Assembly: GCA_030867875.1 (NCBI GenBank)
Contig: JAOWCC010000569.1
Span: 1,302,001-1,366,000 of the forward strand
From: Actinernus sp. WN-2022
Lineage: Eukaryota > Cnidaria > Anthozoa > Actiniaria > Actinernidae
Direction: 5' to 3'
Length of the DNA stretch: 64,000 nt
Shown: one piece after another, positions 10,832-18,552 of the stretch
How positions within the stretch are numbered: position 1 is the stretch's first letter
Layout: every line of letters starts with the position of its first letter
The notes under the pieces: model-generated
What the model saw: only the letters and a program-made list of their open reading frames with translations
Told to the model about the DNA's origin: nothing
The model's database searches: none
Translations under genes and position numbers: made by a program

Positions 10832-10837
10832 AATAAA
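10832..10837 (+). terminator. Poly(A) signal after the integrase
   Basis: AATAAA 10 bases after the chromodomain stop codon. Confidence 0.5.
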
Positions 10838-10883
10838 AGAGTTGGTTGTTCCGACGGACGGATTCATTGTGGAGAAAGAGAGG

Positions 10884-11312
10884 ATGGAGGAGGAGGAATT
10901 TTACATTACCTTAACCCACGGGGTGAAGTCTTACGTCTCCACCTACGTCAATGAACCGTCCCGGTTCCGTATCCACCTCTATAAAATGTACACGTTGTCT
11001 CGAGACTGGGAAATGGCGGTCACGACTCTGGTCTTCCCCAGTCCCCAGAAGAAGACGACCTTGTACATGTACTGTGATTTGGTGGAACCCAGTATTGTGG
11101 GGGATACGAAAGTCCCCTTGTTGAGAGTCCTTTTTTCAGGGCCCGGGGACGGTGAGGTCTACGAACGTAACTTTGCCCCCCTGTACTACAGACAGTTGTC
11201 CAAGACGGTGTTTGAGGATTTCGAAATCCTTATAACCGACGAGCAAGGGAAACTTGTTTCATTTCCACAAACCTCCAAGGTGGAAGTGACCCTCCATTTC
11301 CGGAAAGCATGA
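10884..11312 (+). CDS. Short paralog of the following penton-like protein
   Basis: A 142-residue protein from the first ATG; the open frame reaches back to 10818 but only with a GTG. It is a miniature of the next gene: its N-terminus (FRIHLYKM, SRDWEMAVTTLVFP) matches residues ~25-50 of the 438-residue protein, and its C-terminus (YMYCDLVEPSIVGD, PLLRV, FEILITDEQG) matches that protein's last ~90 residues, while the ~280-residue centre is missing. The stop overlaps the next start as ATGA (11309-11312). A role as an alternative capsid vertex or accessory virion subunit is inferred from the paralogy alone. Confidence 0.7.
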   Translation: MEEEEFYITLTHGVKSYVSTYVNEPSRFRIHLYKMYTLSRDWEMAVTTLVFPSPQKKTTLYMYCDLVEPSIVGDTKVPLLRVLFSGPGDGEVYERNFAPLYYRQLSKTVFEDFEILITDEQGKLVSFPQTSKVEVTLHFRKA

Positions 11313-12625
11313 ACCCCGACCGCATCTGGATGACGCTGCCTAGCGTGGCCAGCCGGGATACCTTTCCCGATAACACAGGCTCCCATTTTCGTATCCGGCT
11401 CCCGGAGATGTTGGTCTTGGACCGGCAGTGGGAGATGGCCCTCTGCCACCTGCAATTTCCCCGCGCCTGGGATGAATTGTTCCCCCAAGTTCAAGACCGC
11501 CAATTCTCCATGATCCACGAAACACTTGATCCAGAAGTAGAAATCTCCTACGACCTCCTCCCGAACATCACCTTTACTCCACAGTCTTTCGAAACGGTTA
11601 CAGAACTGGTCAGAGCCATGCACTGGGCGATGTTGCAAGGGGGCTACCGAGCGATCATGAAAACATTTACCGTCCGGGTGGAATCTAACAATCAAGCCAT
11701 GGGTAAAACCGTCCTGGAATTGGTTCAAACCCCAACGGGCGGCTACATGTTAGTCCTCCCCCCTAAACTGGCCTACATGATCGGTTTGGAGGACGATCCC
11801 AAAAAGGCCACCGCACATCCTGCACACCTGTTGAAAAAACCGGGCCCTCGCACACCGTTGTTGTCCAGTTTCGTGAAGAAGAATGTAGGGGAGTCGCAGA
11901 ATGTCAAACCCGTCCTGATCCTCGCCTCGGTTTTGGAGAGAGAACGGACTGTGTACTACATCACTAACGCGAGTACGGGCAAAGGTGCTAACTTGTTTAC
12001 CGGCCATCGCAAGATCGCAAACTCCTTTGTGGTACCGGCCGGGAACTACGCGAACCTCATGGCCGTCCAAGCTACCATTCCGAATCCCTCTGGTGTGTTA
12101 TGGTTTTGGTACCAGACTAATGGAACCGCCACGTTGACCCTTGAACTCCTCAAGGAGGAGACCCAAATTGCCATGAGCCCCTGGCTGGCCAATCTGTTTG
12201 GGTTTGGGCAAGGAAAGCCCGAACACTATCCGGCGGACGACAACACGCCCCTGGTGGGGTACCAGCCCGAGTGTTGGTCCACCTACTATTCCGGTCTAAA
12301 ATTCCGGACGCCCACCCCCTACCTGCTCACCCGCGATTTTAAACACCAACCCGTACGCAGTTTGTACGTGTACTGCGATCTGATCGAGCCGCATATCGTG
12401 GGGGATGTGAAAGCACCCTTGCTGCGTGTCGTGTCGGCCCAGGTCGCGTACAACAAGGTGGTGGAACGAGACTTTCCGGTCATGCGCTACTTCCCGCTCG
12501 CCAAAACGGTGTTTGACACGCTGGAAATCCTTATAACCGACGAGTCCGGCCAACGCCTCTCATTCGCCTCAACAGCTACCGTGGTGGCGACGTTGGAATT
12601 TGTGAAGCGTGCTCTGAAAAGATAA
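11309..12625 (+). CDS. Penton-like / minor capsid candidate, Polinton-conserved
   Basis: A 438-residue protein. The N-terminal module (WMTLPSVAS, FPDNTGSHFRIRLPE, RQWEMALCHLQFP) and the C-terminal module (YVYCDLIEPHIVGD, APLLRVV, LEILITDESG) belong to a family I recognise as recurrent in animal Polinton elements, with the 'xxLPSNSS...FPDNT...W..AL' pattern. By order and size it is the best candidate for the minor capsid (penton-like, single jelly-roll) protein, but I cannot show the fold from sequence alone. The ATG overlaps the upstream stop (ATGA), and the next gene starts 2 bases after the TAA. No lesions are seen. Confidence 0.65.
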   Translation: MNPDRIWMTLPSVASRDTFPDNTGSHFRIRLPEMLVLDRQWEMALCHLQFPRAWDELFPQVQDRQFSMIHETLDPEVEISYDLLPNITFTPQSFETVTELVRAMHWAMLQGGYRAIMKTFTVRVESNNQAMGKTVLELVQTPTGGYMLVLPPKLAYMIGLEDDPKKATAHPAHLLKKPGPRTPLLSSFVKKNVGESQNVKPVLILASVLERERTVYYITNASTGKGANLFTGHRKIANSFVVPAGNYANLMAVQATIPNPSGVLWFWYQTNGTATLTLELLKEETQIAMSPWLANLFGFGQGKPEHYPADDNTPLVGYQPECWSTYYSGLKFRTPTPYLLTRDFKHQPVRSLYVYCDLIEPHIVGDVKAPLLRVVSAQVAYNKVVERDFPVMRYFPLAKTVFDTLEILITDESGQRLSFASTATVVATLEFVKRALKR

Positions 12626-12631
12626 GGATGA

Positions 12632-13236
12632 ATGGGAGCGTCTGCGGAATCTATGGCACTGGAGTCATCTATGGGGGACATGGCTGGCGGAGGGTCTTCG
12701 ATCCCTGTGTTCCGTGCAAAACCCGCACCCCCCACCACTCGACGCATGCCCTCCTCCATTCCTGTCTTCCAGGGGGGTCGCGGCCAGCAAGGCGGTGGCG
12801 GACTTCTCCCTATCCGCTGGAATGAACTCGGCCGTTACGAACCGGTCACCAATCAAAAGGGTGGACTCTTACCCTTGGCGCTAGCCCCCTTGGCCGTCAT
12901 GGCGGGCAAAGCGTTGGCCGGGACCGTCGCGGGGGCGGTGGCTAAAAAAGGAGGACAAAAGATACTCGCTAAACTGAAATCGAAATTTGGCAAGAGGGTG
13001 GTGAAACAAATCGTGAAGGACACGAAAAAAGGGACAGCCCGTGTGCTCGGCAAGAAAACCAGCAAAACGTTGATCCAAGGCCTGGAAAAGATAGCGGGGA
13101 TAGCGCCGAAAAGAAAAAGACGAAGAAGCCGACCAACAAGAATAAAAGAAAGCAAAAACAGTCTCCCTCTCTCATTCCTTCAACGACCGTCAAGCGTGCA
13201 CGTGTGGAGAGAGATATCTTTGACGACGATTATTGA
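12632..13236 (+). pseudogene. pVI-like basic virion protein, one frameshift
   Basis: The N-terminal half holds a duplicated SSIPVF motif and several GG sites (VFQGG, GQQGG, NQKGG), followed by a hydrophobic/amphipathic segment (ALAPLAVMAGKALAG) and a very basic region, an architecture resembling adenovirus pVI/pX-type membrane-active or core proteins. Around 13109-13120, in the A-rich tract CCGAAAAGAAAAAGA, coding quality passes to the -1 frame, which gives more Lys-rich sequence and ends in KRARVERDIFDDDY with the stop TGA at 13234-13236 overlapping the capsid ATG (TGATG). The original frame instead runs on into the capsid gene as low-quality sequence. A 1-base deletion or sequencing error is the simplest reading. 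The other start candidate, at 12628, is in the wrong frame. Confidence 0.65.
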
Positions 13237-14564
13237 TGGCGACGGTCGCAGGCATGGGCAAGCCGCCCCTGCCCAACATGATGGGCGGCTACAACACTCA
13301 TTTGGATTTTTTCGGCAAGGAATTGGCCCAAGCGGTCGAAGAACGAGGCTATTGGTCGGAGCACGCTCCCAAATCGGCCCTTTTGCCCGGGTCGCCCGTG
13401 GAATTTTACCTCCCAGCCAGTCCCTATTACACCGTGCTGCCTAGAAGTTACTTCAAGGTGACGGGCAACCTCGTGAAAGCCGGCGGCGGGAATTTGACCG
13501 CCGGTTTGGACTTGGGACCCGTCAACAATTGGTTTCATTCCCTCTGGTCCCAAGTAGACATGGCCTTGAACGGGGAATGGATGACCATGAGTACCAAAAC
13601 CTACCCCTACAAAGCCTACCTCAACACCCTCCTCAACTATACTCCAGCCGCCAAGAAATCCTACTTGACCTCGGGACTGTACTACAAAGACATGGCCGGC
13701 TCCATGGATGTGTTCGCCATCGCCGGGGCCAACACAGGGTTGACTGTGCGGGCGAAATACACGGAGGAAAGCAAAGTGGTGGAACTGACCGGGATGTTTT
13801 GCATTGACGCGGCCTTCTCCAACAAACTGCTCCTCAATGGGGTGCCCCTGGAATTCCGCCTCACCCCCGCCAGCAACGCCTTCGCCCTCATGGGGGACAG
13901 TGCGGAGGCGGAAGTGACCGGGGCTAAAATCGTGCTGAAGCGGGTCACTTTCTTCCGCCGTGTCAGTGTTTGCAACAAGGACTTCATGAAGAGCATCGAA
14001 GTGAAACTCGTGTCCCAGCCCGTCCTCTACCCTTACAACAGCGAGGAAGAACGGATGTTCACCATTTCCCAGGGCGACACCACCTTTGAGAAAACGGATT
14101 TCCTAGGCGGTCGCATCCCCCGACGCATGCGCATTGCCTTGGTGGAGAGTGGGAGCAGTTTGGGAGCGCTGAAAAAGAACCCTTTCCATTTCCAAAGGTT
14201 TGGGATGACTCGCGCGACGGTCACGGTCGACGGCACGCCCACCCCCTTCTCCCGCGTCGAATTTGCCACCGGACAAACCCTGGACGGCTACAATACCCTG
14301 TTCCTGGCCCAAGGCGCCAGGAACGCCAACCATGGGATTGACATTACCCGGACCGATTGGGACAAGGGCTATGCCATCCTGTGTTTTGACTTCACTCCAG
14401 ACGGCAGTGGCAACGCGGCGCACATGAACATACAACAGTACGGGACGGTGGGCATCCGCCTTCAGTTTGCAGCAGGGGTCGCCCAGACCTTATCGGTGTA
14501 CGTGAACTGCGAGTTTGACGCCGCGTACGAAATCAGCAGCAGCCGAGAAGTGAAAAAGTTGTAA
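13236..14564 (+). CDS. MCP: Major capsid protein (double jelly-roll)
   Basis: A 442-residue protein that should form the trimeric hexon-like capsomers of an icosahedral shell. It carries the Polinton capsid signature: GPVNNWFHSLWSQVD (94-108), YPYKAYLNTLLNY (123-135) and GLYYKD (147-152), plus EFRLTPAS and an FFRRV strand farther on, with the length expected for this family (called PY in the older Polinton naming, and often annotated in cnidarian genomes as F54H12.2-like). The ATG at 13236 overlaps the upstream stop, and the preceding TTG is not needed. The frame is fully open, with the protease gene 9 bases downstream, so the virion module looks intact here. Confidence 0.93.
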   Translation: MATVAGMGKPPLPNMMGGYNTHLDFFGKELAQAVEERGYWSEHAPKSALLPGSPVEFYLPASPYYTVLPRSYFKVTGNLVKAGGGNLTAGLDLGPVNNWFHSLWSQVDMALNGEWMTMSTKTYPYKAYLNTLLNYTPAAKKSYLTSGLYYKDMAGSMDVFAIAGANTGLTVRAKYTEESKVVELTGMFCIDAAFSNKLLLNGVPLEFRLTPASNAFALMGDSAEAEVTGAKIVLKRVTFFRRVSVCNKDFMKSIEVKLVSQPVLYPYNSEEERMFTISQGDTTFEKTDFLGGRIPRRMRIALVESGSSLGALKKNPFHFQRFGMTRATVTVDGTPTPFSRVEFATGQTLDGYNTLFLAQGARNANHGIDITRTDWDKGYAILCFDFTPDGSGNAAHMNIQQYGTVGIRLQFAAGVAQTLSVYVNCEFDAAYEISSSREVKKL

Positions 14565-14573
14565 AAAGCCGAG

Positions 14574-15119
14574 ATGACCACCTACACGTCGCAATTGACG
14601 GTCTTGGCCCGCCACGATTGGTGGCTCCGCGACTCGTTTCGGGGCGTGTTTCCCATGGACCTACGGCCCCGCCGCGTGACCCGCCCCGCCTCGTTCATTC
14701 TCAATACCGACAACGCCGACGGACCAGGCACCCATTGGTTGGCCTTTTATTTTCCGCGCCAAGGCCTGAATGAATTCTTCGACAGTTATGGCTTTCCCGC
14801 CTCTTATTACGGGTTGCAAGAGTACGTGCGGCAGGGGAACGCCCAGCACGTGGAAAACAGTGTGATGTTGCAAGGGAACAAGTCCAACGTGTGCGGCAGT
14901 TATTGCCTGTACTACCTCCTGCGCCGAGCCCACGGTCGATCCCTGGCGGAGGTCCTGCAGAACCTCCAGCAGTGGAAGACCAAGACCACCAGGGACCGGG
15001 CCCTCCAAGCCTGGCAGCGCCAGTACCAGCGCCGGAGTGTGGCGCGGTGGCAGCGGCAAGACAGTTTTCTTCACGATCAATGTGTTATCAGTTTGAGACA
15101 AAGTGAAAAAATAAAATAA
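14574..15119 (+). CDS. PRO: Adenain-like cysteine protease
   Basis: A 181-residue protein of the C5/Ulp1 fold, expected to process virion precursors during maturation. The catalytic set is visible in the adenain order: His54 (THWLAFYF), Asp70 (EFFDSYG), the oxyanion Gln100 and nucleophile Cys107 (LQGNKSNVCGSYC). The ending is basic, followed by FLHDQCVI. It starts 9 bases after the capsid stop. Its stop lies within overlapping AATAAA sequences (15110-15120), so coding end and poly(A) signal coincide, a sign of strong compaction. Likely substrates are the neighbouring proteins carrying QxGG motifs; this is inference. Confidence 0.92.
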   Translation: MTTYTSQLTVLARHDWWLRDSFRGVFPMDLRPRRVTRPASFILNTDNADGPGTHWLAFYFPRQGLNEFFDSYGFPASYYGLQEYVRQGNAQHVENSVMLQGNKSNVCGSYCLYYLLRRAHGRSLAEVLQNLQQWKTKTTRDRALQAWQRQYQRRSVARWQRQDSFLHDQCVISLRQSEKIK

Positions 15120-15120
15120 A
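15110..15120 (+). terminator. Overlapping poly(A) signals at the protease stop
   Basis: AATAAAATAAA contains two AATAAA hexamers and includes the TAA stop of the protease gene. Confidence 0.45.
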
Positions 15121-15172
15121 ACCAGGAAACCCACCTCCATGTCTTGTTATTCTTGGGAAGGGGTGAGGCGTG

Positions 15173-16138
15173 ATGGATGTCCGTTTCCAAACGCCCTGCA
15201 ATATCTTGATCACGGGTCAGAGTCAATCGGGAAAAACGGTGTTCACCGAAAGACTTCTGCGCCACGCGAAATCCCTTTTCACCCAGCAGCCCTTCACGAT
15301 CGTGTACTGCTATGGCAGCGCCTGGCAACCCCGGTTCACCACCCTGCAGAAACAATTGGGGGTGAAATTTGTGGAGGGGCTTCCCGACGACCCGTACGCC
15401 CCCTTTCGCGGCAAGCCGGGCCTCTTGATCCTGGACGATTTGATGAAAGAAGGCTCCAAGGACGAGCGGGTGGTGGACCTGTTCACCAAAGGCTCGCACC
15501 ACCGCAACATTACGGTGCTGTACCTGACCCAGAACATTTTCCCGCCAGGCAAGTACGCGCGCACCATTTCCATCAACGCGCACTACCTGGTGGCTTTTAA
15601 AAACGCTCGGGATTCATTGCAAGTCCGGAAATTGGCCGAGCAGGCCTTTCCGGGGCAAGTGCCGGCGGTGATGAGGGCCTACCAAGACGCGACCCAACGC
15701 CCCTTTGGCTACCTCCTCTTTGACCTGCACCCCCGGACCCCGCCCCAAATCCGGTTGCGCACCAACATTTTCTCCGAGGAGGGACAACAGCATCGCGCCT
15801 ACGTGTTGGAGGAGGATCAAAAGGGGGTGGGCAATGCGCTGGACCTGTTGAAACTCCTCTCCCAAACCCCCAAGGTTGTGAACCCTGGTTTGTCCTACCC
15901 CAAGCTCTACACCAAACTACAAAAGCACCTCGTAGGAAAGCCACTGCAACTAAGAGAACAACGAGGGGGTACTAAGAAAAAGAAGAAGACGGTAAAAAGA
16001 ATCCAAGAGCTTCAGGGGGCCGTGTGGAAGAGACCCAACAAATCCCCCTTCCATCCTCCTTTTCTAGGCCAGAGACAACGTGCTTTACGATCCCAGAAGT
16101 CCCTGGAGAAATCGAATTGGATTAGCTTTATAGCCTAA
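15173..16138 (+). CDS. ATP: A32/FtsK-HerA-like genome packaging ATPase
   Basis: A 321-residue P-loop ATPase that would pump the element's DNA into capsids. Walker A GQSQSGKT is at residues 15-22, Walker B LLILDD at 84-89 and the sensor-like TVLYLTQN at 114-121, the arrangement of Polinton and poxvirus-A32-type enzymes. The ATG at 15173 follows an in-frame GTG that is not needed. Past the ATPase domain (about residue 250) is an unusual tail: QRGG, a Lys run, then a basic stretch to the C-terminus, which looks like the small basic core proteins downstream and could be a cleavable extension. The frame is intact. Confidence 0.92.
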   Translation: MDVRFQTPCNILITGQSQSGKTVFTERLLRHAKSLFTQQPFTIVYCYGSAWQPRFTTLQKQLGVKFVEGLPDDPYAPFRGKPGLLILDDLMKEGSKDERVVDLFTKGSHHRNITVLYLTQNIFPPGKYARTISINAHYLVAFKNARDSLQVRKLAEQAFPGQVPAVMRAYQDATQRPFGYLLFDLHPRTPPQIRLRTNIFSEEGQQHRAYVLEEDQKGVGNALDLLKLLSQTPKVVNPGLSYPKLYTKLQKHLVGKPLQLREQRGGTKKKKKTVKRIQELQGAVWKRPNKSPFHPPFLGQRQRALRSQKSLEKSNWISFIA

Positions 16139-16168
16139 GTCCCGCAGGGAAACCGTTCAGTTGTGGTG

Positions 16169-16693
16169 ATGGCCTCTCCCTTGCTTCAACGTCACGCGCT
16201 GTTCATCCGACAATTTGCCAAAGCGGATCTCGGTCAGAAAAAGAAACTCATCCGGGCCGCGAGTCACCCTCAAATCAACGCCGTCAGCGAAGTGGTGCAC
16301 AACGCCTTGCGTGGAACTTTTCCGATCGGCAACCGTGCGAAGAAAGTCTTTGCTCCCATCAAGGTGAAACTTCGAAAAATAGCCAACAAAGCCCTGCCGC
16401 CGGCCGTGAGGAAAAGGATTCTGCTCTCCTCCTCGACAGCGGTGCAGAAAGCCAAGCTTAAAAAGGCCGTGGGCCAGCGAGGAGGCTTCATTTTCACGAC
16501 CGCCGCCCTCATTGCCGCCGCCGTTTTTGCTGCCAAAGCGGCCGCCGCCGGCGCTATCAGTGGAGGTGTGGCTTACGGAGCCAAGAAAGCTCTGGATCAA
16601 GCCGGAGGTTATATTAACCCAAACTACTCTAACCCCTACCCTTCCCCGCAAGAGTACGCCCGAGAACTGAGTCAGGCTCATCTCTGGTCCTGA
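16169..16693 (+). CDS. Conserved Polinton core/membrane-active-like protein
   Basis: A 174-residue protein of a family I recognise in animal Polintons: a helical N-terminus in which a run of residues (HALFIRQFAKA, KKLIRAAS, INAVSEVVHNALRG) precedes a Lys/Arg-rich segment, then GQRGG (residues 102-106), then a hydrophobic Ala-rich stretch (about 107-135) long enough to enter a membrane, then a polar tail. The layout resembles adenovirus pX/pVI-type precursors cut after GG. The first ATG is at 16169, with only GTG codons before it. The stop TGA is directly followed by the ATG of the next gene (16694). Function is inferred from layout. Confidence 0.65.
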   Translation: MASPLLQRHALFIRQFAKADLGQKKKLIRAASHPQINAVSEVVHNALRGTFPIGNRAKKVFAPIKVKLRKIANKALPPAVRKRILLSSSTAVQKAKLKKAVGQRGGFIFTTAALIAAAVFAAKAAAAGAISGGVAYGAKKALDQAGGYINPNYSNPYPSPQEYARELSQAHLWS

Positions 16694-16984
16694 ATGGTCC
16701 AACCCATCCGCAACTGGCCGGCGCCCGAGGGTACAGACCCGGCCCGGTGGCAGTTGTTTCTAGCCCGCCTGCGAAAAAGGCAGCGCCAAACCCTGCCGGG
16801 AAAAAAAGTCAGCAGGACTGTGCGGGCGGCGAAGAAAATCCAAAGAAAGTATAAGACGCGCCCGCCCAAGAAGAAATCCCAGACAGGGAAAAAGAAGCGG
16901 GCCCCACATCATCCTCCAGCAGCCCCCGTGGGAATTTCCGTGACGCGATGGACCGTGAAGCGACACAAACGAAAAAAGCCATGA
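16694..16984 (+). CDS. Small basic core-like protein A
   Basis: A 96-residue, strongly Lys/Arg-rich protein. It shares with the protein at 17798-18145 the ordered blocks SRT.RA (40-45), IQ.KYK (49-54), QTG (63-65) and RWTVK (85-89). The two are therefore paralogs in one element. High charge, small size and a place among virion genes suggest a DNA-condensing core protein similar in role to adenovirus pVII/mu; this is inference. Its ATG abuts the upstream stop and its own stop overlaps the next start (ATGA at 16981). Confidence 0.65.
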   Translation: MVQPIRNWPAPEGTDPARWQLFLARLRKRQRQTLPGKKVSRTVRAAKKIQRKYKTRPPKKKSQTGKKKRAPHHPPAAPVGISVTRWTVKRHKRKKP

Positions 16985-17778
16985 AAGAGGCCGAGGGGAA
17001 GAACCCTATGCGCATGGTCTTGGTGCCGGAAGAGTCCATGCGGTGGTTGGAACAACAGCTTCGTGTGGACACGACCAAAGGGGTTAAAGTGCTCAGCCAG
17101 TACCAAACGGCCATGGCGCAGGTCCTAGAAAACCCAGAGAAACCGGCCAGCGCCGACCAATTTCAAGATTTACTCCAAAAATACGTCCGACGTCGCGAAA
17201 CCCTTGAGCCTAGTCCCTTCACGGCCGTGGCAGCCAAAGTGTTAACCCAGAGCCAAAGGGGCGCTTTGCGAAAAGTTCCCCCCTCCAGCAAACCTTTAGC
17301 GTCGGTGCTGGTCAATCTGTTGAAGTTGAAAGGGGGACAGAAAATTACCTGGAATGCGCAAGGGGAAGTGAAACTCTACGGGCAAACCCTGCCGGGCAGT
17401 CAAATTGCCGATCTGATTAAAGAAGCGGTGCATCCTTCTTCCACCCGCACGTCGCCCGGCTACCGTGATTTCATGCAATTTCTAGCGGAAGAAAAAATTC
17501 CTAAAGATCTCATCCGCCACCCCCGGGATCTCATCTCCAAGAAGAAAGAGTACACGCCCCGGCCTAAACGCACCGCCACCGCCTACCAAGAGGATCTCCC
17601 GCCCCAGCCCTACAAAGATCTCCCGCCGCCCCGCCGAGAGGAAACACCGTTCTCCAGGACCCCCTACAAAGCCTTTTCCCGCGGGGGTCCCCGTGGCGGG
17701 TCCCGTGGGGGTAGCCGCCGCCTCTCGTTTGGCAGAGGCCCCCCTGAAAAACCGCCTTTAAATTGGAGTCCTTTCTAA
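16981..17778 (+). CDS. Conserved Polinton virion-type protein, RG-rich tail
   Basis: A 265-residue protein. I chose the ATG at 16981, which forms ATGA with the upstream stop; an earlier in-frame ATG at 16948 would overlap the previous gene by 37 bases. The N-terminal block MRMVLVPEESMRWLEQQ and the later block ITWN..GEVKLYGQTLPGSQIADLI match a family recurrent in animal Polintons (pattern 'VLVPE...', 'W...G.....G..IPGS...L'). LKLKGGQ fits the adenain cleavage consensus [MIL]xGG-x, though it lies in a conserved region. The tail is Pro-rich (PPQPYKDLPPPRR) and then RGG/SRGG-rich, suggesting nucleic-acid or protein binding. Biochemical function unknown. Confidence 0.7.
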   Translation: MKEAEGKNPMRMVLVPEESMRWLEQQLRVDTTKGVKVLSQYQTAMAQVLENPEKPASADQFQDLLQKYVRRRETLEPSPFTAVAAKVLTQSQRGALRKVPPSSKPLASVLVNLLKLKGGQKITWNAQGEVKLYGQTLPGSQIADLIKEAVHPSSTRTSPGYRDFMQFLAEEKIPKDLIRHPRDLISKKKEYTPRPKRTATAYQEDLPPQPYKDLPPPRREETPFSRTPYKAFSRGGPRGGSRGGSRRLSFGRGPPEKPPLNWSPF

Positions 17779-17797
17779 ATCCCTCTTCATTAACGCC

Positions 17798-18145
17798 ATG
17801 GCACGAACCCTAATGAGACCCGCGGGGATGGGACAAGCTCCCTGGCAACGCCGTGTCGCCACCGCAGGGAAGACGATGGCCCGGAAGAGGTTGCCCCGCC
17901 ATACCGTGGTGGGTAAAAAACCCAGCAGGACCGCCCGGGCGGTAACGCAAATACAGAAAAAGTATAAGGCGCAAAAGAAAAAGAAAGCCCAGACAGGGGG
18001 GCTGCAAACGGTTCGCAAGATCACGAGCCGCAAATCGAAAGACGGTCGTACCGAAACAACGATCCGAACGACGACCACTTCGGGCAAGCGCCAAGGCAAG
18101 AGTATCAGCCGGTGGACCGTCAAACACCTGAAGAAAAAGACTTGA
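17798..18145 (+). CDS. Small basic core-like protein B
   Basis: A 115-residue basic protein, paralog of 16694-16984: SRT.RA (43-48), IQ.KYK (52-57), QTG (65-67) and RWTVK (105-109) occur in the same order, with an extra Ser/Thr/Arg-rich stretch (about 76-100) and QTGG at 65-68. It starts 19 bases after the upstream stop. A DNA-condensing role inside the capsid is inferred from composition and context. Confidence 0.65.
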   Translation: MARTLMRPAGMGQAPWQRRVATAGKTMARKRLPRHTVVGKKPSRTARAVTQIQKKYKAQKKKKAQTGGLQTVRKITSRKSKDGRTETTIRTTTTSGKRQGKSISRWTVKHLKKKT

Positions 18146-18202
18146 AGAAAAGAAAAAGACAATTTTCTATCATTACTCGTTGCTCTTCAAGCTGTGAACA
18201 TC

Positions 18203-18460
18203 ATGGGTCTAGATATTACTTTCTATGGAGCTGAGGGCGGCGGCGATGTCATTGTGGGCGAGTGCCACATGTGCTATTCTACATTTGGGAACTGGATGGA
18301 AGAATACCTGAGCGAAGGCGAAAGGAAGCAGTATGTGGTGAGCGACTGCGAAGGAACCTATTATGGATTCTATGTGATGTTGGTCTATCATATTTGTATT
18401 TGGGAAGGATTCCTGCGCAAGCATTCAAGACTCCAGCCTTACAAGATGGAGTTCCTCTAA
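18203..18460 (+). CDS. Small acidic/aromatic protein of unknown function
   Basis: An 85-residue protein from the ATG at 18203, starting MGLDITFYGAEGGG, with the motif HMCYSTFGNW and a hydrophobic centre (GFYVMLVYHICIW). I do not recognise the family. An AATAAA directly after the TAA (18461) supports it as the last plus-strand gene. Its position at the convergence with PolB gives no clue to its role. Confidence 0.5.
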   Translation: MGLDITFYGAEGGGDVIVGECHMCYSTFGNWMEEYLSEGERKQYVVSDCEGTYYGFYVMLVYHICIWEGFLRKHSRLQPYKMEFL

Positions 18461-18466
18461 AATAAA
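18461..18466 (+). terminator. Poly(A) signal ending the plus-strand gene block
   Basis: AATAAA immediately after the stop codon at 18460. Confidence 0.5.
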
Positions 18467-18506
18467 GACTGAGACTTTGGTATCACAGCTCAAAGGAACT
18501 GAATTA

Positions 18507-18512
18507 TTTATT
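18507..18512 (-). terminator. Poly(A) signal of the PolB transcript
   Basis: AATAAA on the minus strand about 40 bases past the PolB stop. It lies about 40 bases from the plus-strand signal, so the convergent transcripts may overlap by only a few bases. Confidence 0.5.
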
Positions 18513-18552
18513 ACAATAAAACTTTGTTTCTTCTAGAGTCTCTTTGTTTTCT

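Noticed and set aside
12628..12825. ATG at 12628 as an alternative gene start
   Set aside because: It gives a short frame without family resemblance; the frame from 12632 has the GG motifs and basic tail.
13100..13125. Programmed -1 frameshift in the pVI-like gene
   Set aside because: The A-rich tract lacks a proper X XXY YYZ heptamer in the zero frame; a 1-base deletion or sequencing error is simpler.
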